Source: Chloranthus sessilifolius
Taxonomy: Eukaryota > Streptophyta > Magnoliopsida > Chloranthales > Chloranthaceae
DNA: 64,000 nt
Assembly: GCA_021018995.1 (NCBI GenBank)
Contig: CM037584.1
Span: 170,270,317-170,334,316 of the forward strand
Direction of reading: 5' to 3'
In this document: positions 22,737 to 33,970 of the stretch, one piece after another
How positions within the stretch are numbered: position 1 is the first letter of the stretch
Layout: every line of letters begins with the position of its first letter
Made by a program: the position numbers and the translations under genes
Notes under the pieces: generated by a model
Database searches by the model: none
Seen by the model: only the letters and a program-made list of their open reading frames with translations
What the model was told of the DNA's origin: nothing

Positions 22737-24068
22737 ATCTGGCAAAATTCATCAGGGAAAAAAGGTCAAAATTTTAAAAAAAATAAGAATTATAAGATAT
22801 ATTAATAAAAATCTATAAAAATTGAAAAAACAGATGTAAAAATCAGGAAAAGACCGGGAAATTGTTGAAAATTTCGCATACTGACAACCAAGATGGTATG
22901 TTGTTATTATCTTTGAAATAATGAGGTAAGGAGCATTTTGTGACTCTAATGCCATCCATTTCAAGATTTGATGGTACTTTCAAAGGCACTAGCTTTTATG
23001 CCTCATCCTCCTTTTCTCCATTTGATAAATGTTTTGAGATAGCCGGCCAATTTCAAGATGGATGGCATTACATTCGCGAAAGCCTCTTATCGGTATTCAA
23101 TTATGTGACTTCCCTTATTTCTTATGAGGTCAACTTCTAAGACTGCCCTTAAATAGATTAGCCTATGACTGTTCATGTTTGATCAATCCAAGTAGGAAAG
23201 TTAGCAGTCCATCGATCATTCAGGCCTCAGCTAAATAGTCACACCAATTAGAGGATTCTAACCATCCCATTGGTCAACAAGTTGATCAAACGCAATGATC
23301 ATATTGGTACTAACCATATGATCAACCGGCTTTTACAAAGTAATGCCAAATAATTTATCAACTTTCCAGAGGTGTGCAAGTGATCAGAAGGTTGGATCAT
23401 CTAATGAACAGGGCTTTGAGTTATAGCCGCTCTAGCACATGAATTAGTGGATTAGTGACATGGCAGGGACAATGCATGAATCCATTGTAATCTGATCATA
23501 TAAGAGAGTGATAGATGCTTACTTTTGATAAAACTGCTTCTTTTCAGAGCTGGTATAGGGTAACCGACCGGACAGCAATTTGGAACCGGTCATTGTTTGG
23601 GATGTGTGCAATGGGGAGTTAAAATTTGGGAAAAAAAAAATGTGCCTATCATGTGATTCAAAGCCCTAAATCTTAAAATGAAAGGCCACCATCTAAACCT
23701 CTAACATCTGTTTAGACATTCATTTCAAAGGGTGTTGACTACTATGAATCACATGGTAGACATGTTCTTAGTCCAAATCTACAACACTAGATCTTCGATC
23801 CTAGGCATACCATCAAGTGGAACAAATGTTGCGTCCACAAAGACCCAAGAAGTGTCCCAACCATCTGATGAAATAGCCAATATGGTACAGGAGGCTGATG
23901 GAGGAATCACCCATAAAAACCATAAAAATGGTTTTTACGCTAAATATCAGACTGCAATACCTGCCAATTAGGGTTGAACCAGACAGTCGCATTTTAAATA
24001 CATTGGGTTCTAATGTGGCTAATATGATCGTGTTGTTTCATATCATTTATTGATTATCAATTACTTCC
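22737..24068. other. No gene seen
   Basis: AT-rich sequence upstream of the receptor-kinase exons. Open frames at 22940-23140 and 23732-23971 lack recognisable domains or splice context. Earlier malectin-like exons of the kinase gene were looked for and not found. Confidence 0.4.
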
Positions 24069-24279
24069 ATGATGAGCTTGAAAGAAAAGTATGGAGTGAG
24101 GAGAAACTGGATGGGGTACCCATGTCTCCCTAGAAACTACTCTTGGGGTGGCATGAAATGCAACTACAGTGTCTCCAATCCCCTCAGAATCATTTCAATG
24201 TGAGTACTCTAGAAATTATTAAGAGGCAATACTATTTTTGTATTTCGTAAGCTTTTTTAGGTTATGTTGGGGATTGCTC

Positions 24280-24455
24280 TTTCGAGGCAAAGAGCAGGTC
24301 TATGCTCTAGGGCAGAGTACTTTAGTATGGGACTGTGTTTGGTTGTAAGTGCTCTTAGCTCTTTTGGAGAGTGACAGAGCTGAAATTGGATCTCTTTAAA
24401 AAAGCAATTTAAACCTGCTCTTTGACTCCAAAGAGAAATACTAAACACAGCCTTA
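24280..24455. mobile_element. Possible MITE inside the first intron of the kinase remnant
   Basis: The end ACTAAACACAGCC (about 24440-24452) is the inverted match of GACTGTGTTTGGT (about 24331-24343). Internal CAAAGAGCAGG at 24289-24299 is mirrored by CCTGCTCTTTGA at 24415-24426. This is typical of hAT or Harbinger-derived MITEs; the exact ends are unclear. Confidence 0.4.
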
Positions 24456-24819
24456 GCTAATCAATTTGATGACTCAATTTAGTGTCATTAGCAAATCCAT
24501 CTCTCTAGATGGCAGAAGGATCACAAATGTTGATCGATTCAGATGGTCTAAAATCAACATTGATTTACCAACTGTCAAATCTATCAATTACGTTTGAAGG
24601 GTCTGTAAATCATGCTTGAAAGTACGGTATGTATCACGCGTTACCTACTGATAAGAGAATAGACAGTATAAAGAGTTTTTAAAAAAATACCAACCTTCAA
24701 GGCTGTGATTTTAAACCCTGTTATAAAACCATAGATGGCGAAAAGAAAGTGGTTGAGTGGTTGGAAATGTCTAATCAGTGTGAATTTTGAGATATTACCA
24801 ATCCAATATTGGATAGTAA

Positions 24820-24943
24820 TTTAATGGTGGCAATGGGTCGGGGCTTGGGCCGTAAATTTGACTGTAAACGGGACGGGTTCAGGCCAGGACTTATTCAAAA
24901 ATGACAAAAATCCAAGCCCAAGGCTGGCCCATTGCCACCATTA
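24820..24943. mobile_element. 124 bp hAT-type MITE
   Basis: Inverted ends TAATGGTGGCAATGGG and CCCATTGCCACCATTA enclose 124 bp. The flanking 8-mers GATAGTAA (24812-24819) and GATAGTAC (24944-24951) agree at 7 of 8. Non-coding; lies in the intron between exons A and B of the kinase remnant. Confidence 0.75.
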
Positions 24944-26602
24944 GATAGTACAAATTGACTGGTCGCGCAGAAGGAGCTACTGGAGAAGATGGTGTGGCTA
25001 ACTGTCAACTGATAGTGAGGCTCCCTTTACGCAATGAGATCATAGATTAATGGATTCAATTTTCTTTCAGAGACCTCTCTCTGTAGGTTTGAGCGGGAAC
25101 ATAGCTGCTGATCTAGCCAATCTCTATCCATCGAGTCCCTGTAAATATTAGTGGACATTCAAAGTGCCAAATCTTACTGCCTAAACAATTTCAGGAACAG
25201 ATTAAATTATTATTTGGCTTAGAACTCCATCAAACGAGTTCTTTTTCAGATGCTAAAGAGTACATATAATTTGCTTATCTTTGAAATCTGTGACAGTCAA
25301 AATTTCACTAGAGAAGTGTTTGCCTTTTTTCTCTTTCAATGGAGTAACACTCTAATCCCCCATTAATCCTAATTTCAGTTTTTCACTTATACCTCCTATG
25401 GGCACTCTATAAAACGTCTTTTACCCTCTTAAAATCACTTCGAAATATCCTTTCCACGATATTTAGGGGACCTGAACATCCCTGATCAGCAACATTTGGC
25501 ATGGGTCAGTGGCTAAGAGGCACTTCATAACCATGATAATATGACCAATCTAGTTATGCCCATTAAGGCTTAATAACATCCTATGGATTACTTTTCTGTG
25601 ATTGCATTTTTTTCATTAAAGAAATGAAGTTTAAACACATAACTTTTTTTTTTTTTTCAGGGACTTAACAAACAGCAACTTGACAGGCATGGTACCTGAC
25701 TTTTCAGCTGACCTACCTATGTTGAAGTTCCTGTAACTTAAAAAAAATTTATATTACAATTTAAGTTTTCTACGCACTTGAAAATAGTCTGGCCGAGCCC
25801 GACCCAACGAGTTTTTTACGCCCGACCTGCATTGGGCTCATGTTGCAAAGTGGCAATTCCAAGAATAATGCAATCAATCAAGGCATTTGCCGGAGCAGAA
25901 CACACCTACTTTGATGTTCTACAGCACCGTCTTATAATGTGGTAATCCAATGTTTTAACTTTCTTTGCAGGAATATAGAAGGAAACCAACTCAATGGAAC
26001 AGTTCCAGTGATTCTTCTAGAGAGATCAAAGAATGGGTCACTTTTCTTGAGGTTTGCTTTTCGGGTCTGTTAGAAATAGCAGGATGATTACCCTCCCTAT
26101 GGTCTCCCATAACCATCCATCAGTAGACTTTGTTTTTTTTTTTTTTTAATAACCTGGATATCAGGCCCTCTTAGAGCACCCGACTAATCCCAGGGGCACA
26201 TGTGCACCAAGTTAGCACATGCATTGTCAGCATGGAAGTAAATGTGGAAGTAATTGCTGTCCTCTGAATTCAAAGTTTGGTTCATATGAAACAGGAAAAG
26301 AAGAGGTCAGCTTGGATGCTTAGGATTATGAAGAAGCTAAGATCAGCTTAGAGAAAAGCCCAAGAGATGTGGAGCTCAGTGGCAGCAAGCCAGGCCGATC
26401 AAGTTATCAGGACTACTGATAAGGTAGAGGCTTTTCGATGGAGTGGCCAGATGGGATCCTTGAGTGGTTGCTATACTTGGCATACCTTCTAATCTCATCC
26501 CAACCCTCCATTTTTATAGATGACATTTTTATGTGATACAACTTTGAGTATGTGAATGTGTTTATGCAAAGAAACTTGAGTATGTGAGTGTATTTAAATT
26601 AT

Positions 26603-26603
<1 letters not shown>

Positions 26604-26655
<52 letters not shown>
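26604..26655. repeat. (CT)n microsatellite
   Basis: About 26 uninterrupted CT units. Confidence 0.95.
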
Positions 26656-26657
<2 letters not shown>

Positions 26658-26670
26658 AAAAAATGAAGAA

Positions 26671-26794
26671 AAAAAGAACAATTATTGTTGTTATTAATTT
26701 GCATTGAAAATAAATGTATATTACCTTTTGAAAAAAAGAACAATTACTGGTATTATTAATTTGCATTGAAAATAAATGTATATTACCTTTTGAA
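26671..26794. repeat. 62 bp tandem duplication
   Basis: The unit containing TAATTTGCATTGAAAATAAA and TGTATATTACCTTTTGAA occurs twice head to tail, with a few differences near its start. Confidence 0.85.
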
Positions 26795-28769
26795 TATTCT
26801 ACTTTGAAATTTGATCTTCAATTGTTGATGACTTCACTGAGTGAGATTTGATCTTCAATTGTTATAAATCACTATAGCAAAAACAAATAAGAAGTATTTA
26901 AGAGGCTTGAGATTTTACACCCAGACTAGTTGCCACTACGTGACGCCCAATAGGATCGGGTACCACAGCAACTTGGTTAATATCGATGAGGTGTCATATA
27001 AAAAAATTGGACATGATTCAATACATATCGACCGTCTAAAATATAGTCAAAGGCGCACACGATCAGTGCATCAACTTTCTGGGGCATCACCCTATCATTG
27101 GCCCATCAAATAAGGGCTAAAAATATCCAAAAATCTTCATTTATTTTTTTTAATCACTTGTCATATGGCCGATCCACAGAAAACAGGTAGTGTTATGCAA
27201 CCCTCTAAGGCTCTGGACCCATTTCCCCTCCCTTCTTATTAGAAATCACTATTTAAAGTATAAATTATATAAGTCTTTCAAATTGCTTAAGGACATTTTA
27301 GTCAATAAGCTAAAATCTTTCATGCAGAAGTTGTTTTACCAATCAATAACTCCTGTAGCACTAGCTCTCAAGCTACTCTCTAAAGACAATTGCCAAACAT
27401 CATCTCCGATAACAAACACTACGAAGGAGGCCCCCACACAAAATTACTCTCTAAGAGTTGCCGGGTCTCTAATAAACATAAATATCAATAAAGCTTATAA
27501 GACAACAATAAATGTAGTGAAAATGTGAAATAAAAATATATAATATTAGATAATGTGCCAAGAAATTTAGACATTACATGTCTCAATTCTTTTATTAGAC
27601 CTAAATCGAATCCATGAGCTGCACGTGTTCTGTCGATGACTATGATTGAGCAACAATAACGCTAAGTGCATTTCTAGGATCTTCTCAAGATATTAGAATA
27701 TCGATTTTGCTTGAATAGCCCAATATAGATTAGGGGATTGACAACCCTAACTTTAATCCACCTCGCACTAATTTTGACCATTCTAACTCATCAAATGATA
27801 ACACATTTTAATAGCTACTTTTACAGGAAGAATCTCCATATATCAATTTATATGATCACTTATTTATCATCTTTCTCTACTTAAAAAGTCAAATAGTTAT
27901 AATCTCAATAGTCAAAAAGACTTGTATAAAAAAAAAGAGTGCAACGAAAATAAAAAAACACAAAAGACTGAAAATATTGGTATTAACATAAATTTCTTCA
28001 TTAGAATTGTGGAAATGACTTTTGGATAAAATTGTTTGGTACTTTTGTTAGAATGGTAAAAAAAATCTTATTTTGTGATTATCGCTAATAAAAGTAAGAT
28101 AAAAAGATTATTAATGTTTTTCGACTAGTGAGCGCTCCCCATCGCGAAAATCATGTCTCGTCAGTGTTAATAATCGATATTCATGTATACCAATTAGATG
28201 ATTCTAATCCTCTCCAATGTGGTCTTGGTTTCTTGACTTGAACCCGACCTGACATAACTTGACCCAACTCCCTCCCTTTTATCATAACCTAACTTGGTCA
28301 AGCACGTCCAAAGTCGACCTGGGACTTGGATAATTCGTGCTACTTTCTTTCTTCATCGTTATAATTAGGGCTCTCAATGGGCCATTTAGGACCGGGTTGG
28401 GGTTCAACCCGACCGTAACCTATCCGGGCCGGGTTCCCAATTTTTTAGTCCGACTCTAACCCAGGATCCTAATTTTTTAACCCGGGCTGCGATGTACTCA
28501 ACCCAAGCCTAGTCCCTATTAGGCTGGGCTGGGCCGAGCTTGGGCATTTTTCGAGCTTTTTTTCAACTGTTTTTTCCTAATAAAATTTGGTTGGACAAAT
28601 TTTTGGGATTTTTTTTTTAAGCTATTTTTTCTAATAAAATTTGTTTAGACTTGAGCTGTTTTTTTTAATAAAAGTTTGAAGAAAGTTAAAATTTTAATTA
28701 AATAATTATATTAATATTATAGAAGCTCAAGTACATGCTTTTATTCAACTATTTCATTTTAGTTTGTTG

Positions 28770-28890
28770 CACAATGATTATAACGGACAACGATTGCTTG
28801 AAAGAACAACTGTTGCACAATGGTTATAGCGCACAATTGTTGCTTGAAAGGACACTGGTTACACAATGGTTATAATGGACAACGATTAAT
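28770..28890. repeat. Short tandem repeat, about 44 bp unit
   Basis: A unit with GCACAATGGTTATA and GGACAACGATTGCTTGAAAG occurs nearly three times with substitutions. Confidence 0.65.
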
Positions 28891-28956
28891 CACATGACAT
28901 TTAATTAAAAAGAATTTTTTTATAACTTTAAGATATATATATATATATGGGTAAGA

Positions 28957-29684
28957 GGAAAATGCGCCCAAGCGTAGAGATATCTCTACACCAATTAATA
29001 TAGGCACGACACGTAGCGCCTCTTTGTGAAGTTACTATCTAGGATTAAACTTTTTAAATATTTTAAAAGTTATATTTCTTTTCATCCGTCATTCTTGACT
29101 TTTTTAGAAGTCTCTTTCATTTTTCTCTTTTCTCTCTTTTTCTAAGAAAGTGTCAGATTTACTTTTTCAAGTATATTTTACTCAAAAAATATGAGTACTC
29201 GATAGCAAAGCGTTAGCACCCCGGCATCAAGGTACCGATGCTTCACTAAAAAAAAAAAAAAAAATTTATCAAGCGTCGACACTTCTAAAATGAATCGCCA
29301 ATGCCCCTAAAACGAGGCACCACCTCGATATAGAGGTATCGGCGCCTCTAAAACGAACCGTCAGCACCCTAACGTTGGGGTGCCAGCACTTCGCTACCGT
29401 GGTACTAGTGCTTTGCTACAGAGTGCCACATTTTTTTGAGAAAAATATGCTTAAAAAAGTAAATCTAACACTTTCTTTGAAAAATAGAGAAGAAAGAAAA
29501 AATAAAAAACTTTAAAAAGTTAAGAATAACGGCTGCAAGGATATTTAACTTTTAAAATATTTTTAAAGTGTAACCCTAATTAGTAAAGCGGGCCTATGTC
29601 ACCCATCATTTCTCAAAAAGGGTGCTACAGGTCACACCCATATCAATTAGCGTAGAGATATCTCTATGCCTAGGCGCATATCCC
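28957..29684. mobile_element. Long inverted-repeat element nested in the hAT-like element
   Basis: The left arm (28957 to about 29190) and right arm (about 29425 to 29684) are imperfect inverted copies. TGCGCCCAAGCGTAGAGATA faces the complement of TCTCTATGCCTAGGCGCATA. CTTTTTTAGAAGTCTC and AAAGTGTCAGATTTACTTTT face AAGTAAATCTAACACTTTC. The spacer repeats AGCACC / CTCGATA motifs. No coding capacity. A transcript through it would fold into a hairpin of over 200 bp. Confidence 0.7.
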
Positions 29685-29689
29685 AGACC

Positions 29690-29781
<92 letters not shown>
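29690..29781. repeat. (TC)n followed by (TA)n microsatellite
   Basis: A TC run to about 29733 passes directly into a TA run. Open frames across it are simple-repeat artefacts. Confidence 0.95.
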
Positions 29782-29783
<2 letters not shown>

Positions 29784-30357
29784 AGTTGCAACATGTTTAA
29801 CCCGGTCTGAATACCGGGCCAGGTTTCCTTGATAAAAAGTATCACTTTTTTCGGGCCGAGTGCGGGCCAAATTCCAGGCTGACTCAGCCTATTGAGAGCC
29901 CTAGTTATAACATTACATTGATTTCTTTTCAGATGATTTATGGTGGTGCGCGGGTCAAACTCCCTCCACCAACCTTGACATTACACCTCAATGCCAACTC
30001 TAATTTATTCTGGTTTAGAAGGCCATGATATAAAAATTTTGGTGCAAAAAATTGGCCCCCATAATGTATCCCTATCATCCGATTCAACAAAATCCATGGT
30101 CATAAAAGATCAGCAATATGCTGGATATATAGCTTTTGACTGTGCTGAATTCGAATGATAGAGATCGTATTTCATGCCAACTTTAAACATAATAAAAATT
30201 CACATCATAGCCTTCATATTTAACGGAGGAGTTAGTGTTTCCATGTGACAAACATCTCAAAAAGTGGCCAGAATACTATATTATCTGGCACTCGGATTTG
30301 GTGCCTGATACCGATTCCTCTTGTTTTATAGAGTAAGTTGGTATTAGCAAGGCTAGA

Positions 30358-30540
30358 GTAGGGCTGTCAATGGGCCGGGCCATGTCTGGCACTAGCCCGG
30401 CCCTAGCCAAGGGTTGAACCCTAGCCTAGCCCTAGGGTGGGCCAACAAGCACTCAGCCCCACCTGTTTAGCTAATACTAAGGACTTGGGGCTCAAGCCGT
30501 TTACCTAATACTAACTCTTTGCAGATATATTAGCTCCAGA
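30358..30540. repeat. hAT-like end fragment
   Basis: TAGGGCTGTCAATGGGCCGG at 30367 is the terminal motif of the neighbouring element at 30578. GGGCCGGGCC and CTAGCCCTAGGG follow, but no opposite end was found. Confidence 0.5.
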
Positions 30541-30577
30541 TATAAAACCGGTTGAAACATGTTGACTGCATGGAATC

Positions 30578-30884
30578 TAGGGCTGTCAACGGGCCGGGCT
30601 GGGTTCGGGCCAGGCTCAGCCCGTTTTCAGACTTTTCTGGCCTAAACCCAGCCCGATTAGCTATATGGGCCGGGCCGGGATTTCACCTTTTTTAAAATAA
30701 AAAATTAAGTTTTTTTTTAATTTTTTTAAGGATCTTAGCTATCCAGGCCAGGCCTTACACTTTGAAGTCCGAACCCGGGCCTGTTTCTTATCCGGGCTGG
30801 GCCCATTTAACAAATTTTTGAAAAAAACTGGCCCGAACCCGACCCATCCGGGCCGGGCTGAAGACCGGCCCATTGACAGCCCTA
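30578..30884. mobile_element. 307 bp hAT-like element
   Basis: The ends TAGGGCTGTCAACGGGCCGG and CCGGCCCATTGACAGCCCTA are inverted repeats. The flanking 8-mers ATGGAATC (30570-30577) and GTGGAATC (30885-30892) agree at 7 of 8. The interior is a mirrored CCCGG-rich arrangement without coding capacity. It lies at the left edge of a foldback element. Confidence 0.8.
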
Positions 30885-30887
30885 GTG

Positions 30888-31163
30888 GAATCGGATGATG
30901 GAGATCCTTTTTACTTCAATACAATGGAACTTGAGACTATGAGTGATCATCAGACGATCAGTTTTTTTTCCACGTCGCCAAAATCCCAACAAAGTGACCC
31001 TAAAATCACATGGCACACATCACACTCAATTGTGATTTTAGGGCCATTTTGTTATATTTGTGCCACGTAGAATCAAAAATTAATTGTCTACCAGTAATTT
31101 CATAGTCTCAAGATCCGTTGTGTAAAAGATTGGAATAAAAAACAATCTTCATCCTCGGATTCC
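30888..31163. mobile_element. Foldback element, complete copy
   Basis: The left arm GGAATCGGATGATGGAGATC is mirrored by the right arm ATCTTCATCCTCGGATTCC. The centre holds GTGACCCTAAAATCACATGG against GTGATTTTAGGGCC, giving a second inner inverted repeat. Family features are as for the copy at 2186. Confidence 0.75.
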
Positions 31164-31197
31164 AAGCAGGTAGGTGCTTCAATAATCCTCTAGGTAC

Positions 31198-31212
31198 GAA
31201 CAAAGGTACCCT
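31198..31212. repeat. Orphan right end of the GGGTACC Mutator-like family
   Basis: ACGAACAAAGGTACCCT matches the right ends at 33970 and 38347. No left partner was found, so it is either truncated or the other end is beyond recognition. Confidence 0.4.
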
Positions 31213-32646
31213 AAACATAATGAGAGCAACTACTTGCACACTGCGGTGTCACATAGCTAAAAAGAAGACAGACCAAAAAAATAAAAAAGATAAAAAAGGG
31301 GTTGCTACAGCTATTACGGACAGGAGTGTGTTTGCGAAGGCAGCTCCTTGTCAAGAGTTGGGCAGGAGGGAGTTGTTTTCAGTTAAAAAGCCAACCCCGC
31401 CAAGGAGGGTAAAACCCACTCTACTAGCCACAACCCCGCCACAGAGGATGAAACCCACTCTAGTAGAAAGTTGAAGTTGGCAGGGAGCACATAAGAAGCA
31501 ACCGTATTCCATGCGGAGAGCGTTGCTAATTAATAACATTAATGTAGGTATATGCGCAAAATAAAAATGATCGCGGGCAGAAACATACAAAATTAGAAAA
31601 TACGGATGTATAAGATCTTGAATCAACGCTTTCAATAGATCTATGCTTTCAAAATGTGATCCAACTATTTTTTCCTTTTTTAATTGATGAAGATAAATTG
31701 GGGGAAGAAGAGGGAGAAAATATAAGTGAGTAGCATTCAAAAGCTTTAATCACTTGCAAGTGATATGAAATGCGCGTACTACATTCATTTTGCTCGACTT
31801 TTATCAATTCCTTCCTGACTTTTCTATTTTTTTCCAGACTTTTTCCATTTTTTTTCCCAACTTTTTCTAGATTGATAGCTAGACCACAATTATAGTTAAG
31901 GATCCGCTGCTAGGCCACAAGATCCACCCATGTTTAGAGGAGGAACTGCGTACCCAAAGATAAGCAAAAACTAATCCAATCTTAAGTCTAAGTAGTGTAC
32001 TTAATAAAAGACCTAAGCAAGGGCTCCAACTGGGGATTGAGAAGGGCTTGCGTACACCCGATCCACCAGACTAGTTCGTCTTGTACAACCACTCTTCTTT
32101 ATAAAATGATAACATAATCATATAAGTTATTATTACAATTACATAAAGAAACTACTCTAATATAGTGCCTTGCACCGAATACTGAACGGAAGGAAAAAAA
32201 ACTCAATATGTGCATGAGGAAGGAATCAATGGTAGATACAGATCCTATGGATGAGGATCATAACCTTCATATCATTAAAAAGGAAGAAAAGAAAGACATG
32301 AAATGACAACTACCTACTGATTAGCCAAAATAGATAATAAGCTAAGGTTAAGAAAATGTGTAAAACAAAGGGAATAGATATTAGCAATCTAGCATCAAAT
32401 GATTTCTCATGCCCCATCTTTGTCATAATGGATTAGCTTAAAAGAAAGAAAATAAAAGTACTGAAACATTTAATGAGAAATTAATATCCTATGTTTGATA
32501 TAACAAAGCTACTTACTTGTATGCAATCTTTTTATTCTAAGCCTCCAACCCTTGAACACTTGGGTCTTCTTCGCTCATGTTTAAATCTAAGATTCCAGCA
32601 TATATTCAAGGATGAAGAATCTAAGGTGTTGAAATGTGTGCAAGTT

Positions 32647-32694
32647 GGGTGAGGGTGAGGGTGAGGGTGAGGGGGGGGTGTGGTGGGGTGGGGT
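32647..32694 (+). repeat. G-rich tract with quadruplex potential
   Basis: Four GGGTGA units in a row are followed by a run of eight or nine G and further GGGG blocks. This satisfies the G-quadruplex spacing rule on the plus strand. Confidence 0.8.
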
Positions 32695-32904
32695 TAAATA
32701 GAGAAAAGGGTAGTGGATGGACGGGTAGATGATCCTAAGTCTTGCTAATTAATGGTTGTAGATATACCTAAGGTTAGTGAGAGTTGTTGAAAGTAGATGA
32801 GAATTGAGGGTGATAGACAATAGATAAGAGCAAGTAAGAGTAGGTAGGAGTAGGTGAGAGTATGAGAATCGATAAATTAATTTAAAGTAGCAAAAGGTGA
32901 GAGT

Positions 32905-33000
32905 AGACGAGGCACACATCCCAAAAAGTGACCTAAAATCATGTGAGCATCACACTCAACCATGACTTTAGGGTCACTTTTGAGATGTGTGCCACATCTA
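32905..33000. repeat. Foldback element, central fragment
   Basis: GGCACACATCCCAAAAAGTG is mirrored by CACTTTTGAGATGTGTGCC about 60 bp later, the inner palindrome of the foldback family without its outer arms. Confidence 0.65.
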
Positions 33001-33033
33001 ATAAAAGATATAAGAACAATAAAATATATAAGA

Positions 33034-33970
33034 GGGTACCTATGTTCGTGCCCACACAATCTTTGAAAGCACCTACCTTCTCACGTGCAAAAAACTAAAG
33101 AAACCTATTTTTTTTTCGTGGGCACCCACCTGTTTTTACTTCATGGGAGCCCACCTGTTTTTAATTCTTCCTCTTTTTTCTCTTCTTTCTCTTCTTCTTC
33201 TTCCTTGTCTCCGGCAGCCGCAACGATGTTGAATCACCCCTTCTTTTTTTTTTCTTCTTTCTTCTTCTTTTTCTTCTTATTCTTCTTCAACTCTCACCAA
33301 TCGCAATAATGATACTGGCATCATCAAAAAACCTTTTTTTTCTTCCTCAGCTCCGGCGCAATGACGACACCGGCGTCATCAAACACGCTTTTCTTCATTT
33401 CCTTCTTCATAAAACCTAACAAATCTACAAAACAATGAAGAAACCTTTAAAAAAAACTAAAATCTTAAAAAAAAATGATGAATATGTGGAAGCCCACTGT
33501 TAGATGTAAAAGGCACTGTCATTCTTTTACAACTGATAGTGAGTACCAACCGTGACAAGTTCAGGGGTAGTTTTCATAGGTTAAGATTTTTTAGGATTTC
33601 TTAAGTTTAGGTTTATTGTTTTATAGGATTTCTTAAGTTTAGGTTTATTGTTTTATAGGATTTCTTAAATTCTTTTTTATTGCAGTGGGTAGTTCGGTGA
33701 TGTTACGAGTTGTTGGAGAAGAAGAGTTGTCGGAGAAGAAGGAGAAGATGGAGGTCGGAGAAGAAGGTATCCAGAAAAGAAGAACAAGGATGGTGAGCGC
33801 TTCAGATAAGTGGGTGCTCCCGATGGAGAAATTAAGTGCTCCGTTTTATTACCCTCTAAAAAGATTAGGTTCCATTCAGTGGGTGCCCTTAGAGAGAGAC
33901 CACTCTCAACGAGGGCACTTTCAGTAAGTAGACGCTTTCAGAGATTCATTGGGCGCAAACAGAGGTACTG
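33034..33970. mobile_element. Mutator-like non-autonomous element, 937 bp
   Basis: Left end GGGTACCTATGTTCGTG and right end GCGCAAACAGAGGTACTG are inverted repeats. The flanking 9-mers TATATAAGA (33025-33033) and TATATAAAA (33971-33979) agree at 8 of 9, as for Mutator-type insertion. The interior has pyrimidine-rich TTCTTC tracts on the left and GAAGAAG tracts on the right, with TCCGGC(A/G) motifs resembling those in the related 37579 element. Open frames within it are low-complexity. The mirrored interior suggests long subterminal inverted repeats. Confidence 0.75.

Larger units (their letters stand above)
24069..26051 (+). pseudogene. Fragment of a malectin-like LRR receptor kinase gene (LRR-I type), four exons
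   Basis: Exon A (about 24069-24199) ends the extracellular domain: MMSLKEKYGVRRNWMGYPCL, then SWGGMKCNYSVSNPLRIIS, donor GTGAGT. Exon B (25071-25140, acceptor TTTCTTTCAG), exon C (25661-25732, TTTTTCAG to GTAACTT) and exon D (25971-26051, TTTGCAG to GTTTGC) each encode one leucine-rich repeat; C reads GDLTNSNLTGMVPDFSADLP in part and D contains EGNQLNGTVPVILLERSKNG. All introns share one phase and C is the canonical 72 bases. B is 70 bases: two single-base losses, near 25082 and 25123, shift its frame. No transmembrane or kinase exons follow. In intact relatives this is a plasma-membrane receptor; here it is a truncated, frameshifted remnant. Confidence 0.75.
26052..28365. other. Gene-free stretch with simple and tandem repeats
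   Basis: Downstream of the kinase remnant no transmembrane or kinase exon is visible. The stretch holds a CT microsatellite, a 62 bp tandem duplication and otherwise anonymous AT-rich DNA. An open frame at 27190-27528 (112 codons) has low complexity and no family signature, and I do not call it a gene. Confidence 0.5.
28366..29903. mobile_element. hAT-like element with TAGGGCTCTCAATGGG ends
   Basis: The left end TAGGGCTCTCAATGGGCC at 28366 is mirrored by CCTATTGAGAGCCCTA ending at 29903. The flanking 8-mers GTTATAAT (28358-28365) and GTTATAAC (29904-29911) agree at 7 of 8. Subterminal sequence at both ends is rich in GGGCCGGGTT / AACCCGG motifs. The interior has no transposase frame; it contains a tandem repeat (about 28770-28890), a nested long inverted repeat (28957-29684) and a TC/TA microsatellite. 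It is therefore a non-autonomous element enlarged by a later insertion. Confidence 0.75.
31213..33033. other. No gene seen; G-rich tract, short repeats and a foldback fragment
   Basis: A 38 bp direct repeat with AACCCCGCCA and AAACCCACTCTA lies at about 31395-31470. A G-rich tract is at 32647-32694. The centre of a foldback element is at 32905-33000. The rest is AT-rich and shows no conserved reading frame. Confidence 0.5.

Noticed and set aside
27190..27528. 112-codon plus-strand open frame
   Set aside because: Lys/Asn/Ile-rich, no recognisable domain, no splice or promoter context; expected by chance in AT-rich DNA.
29622..29870. Open frames on both strands with SLSLSL and YIYIYI runs
   Set aside because: They are translations of the TC/TA microsatellite, not genes.
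33085..33309. Open frame rich in F and S
   Set aside because: Low-complexity TTCTTC tract inside a Mutator-like element; no domain.
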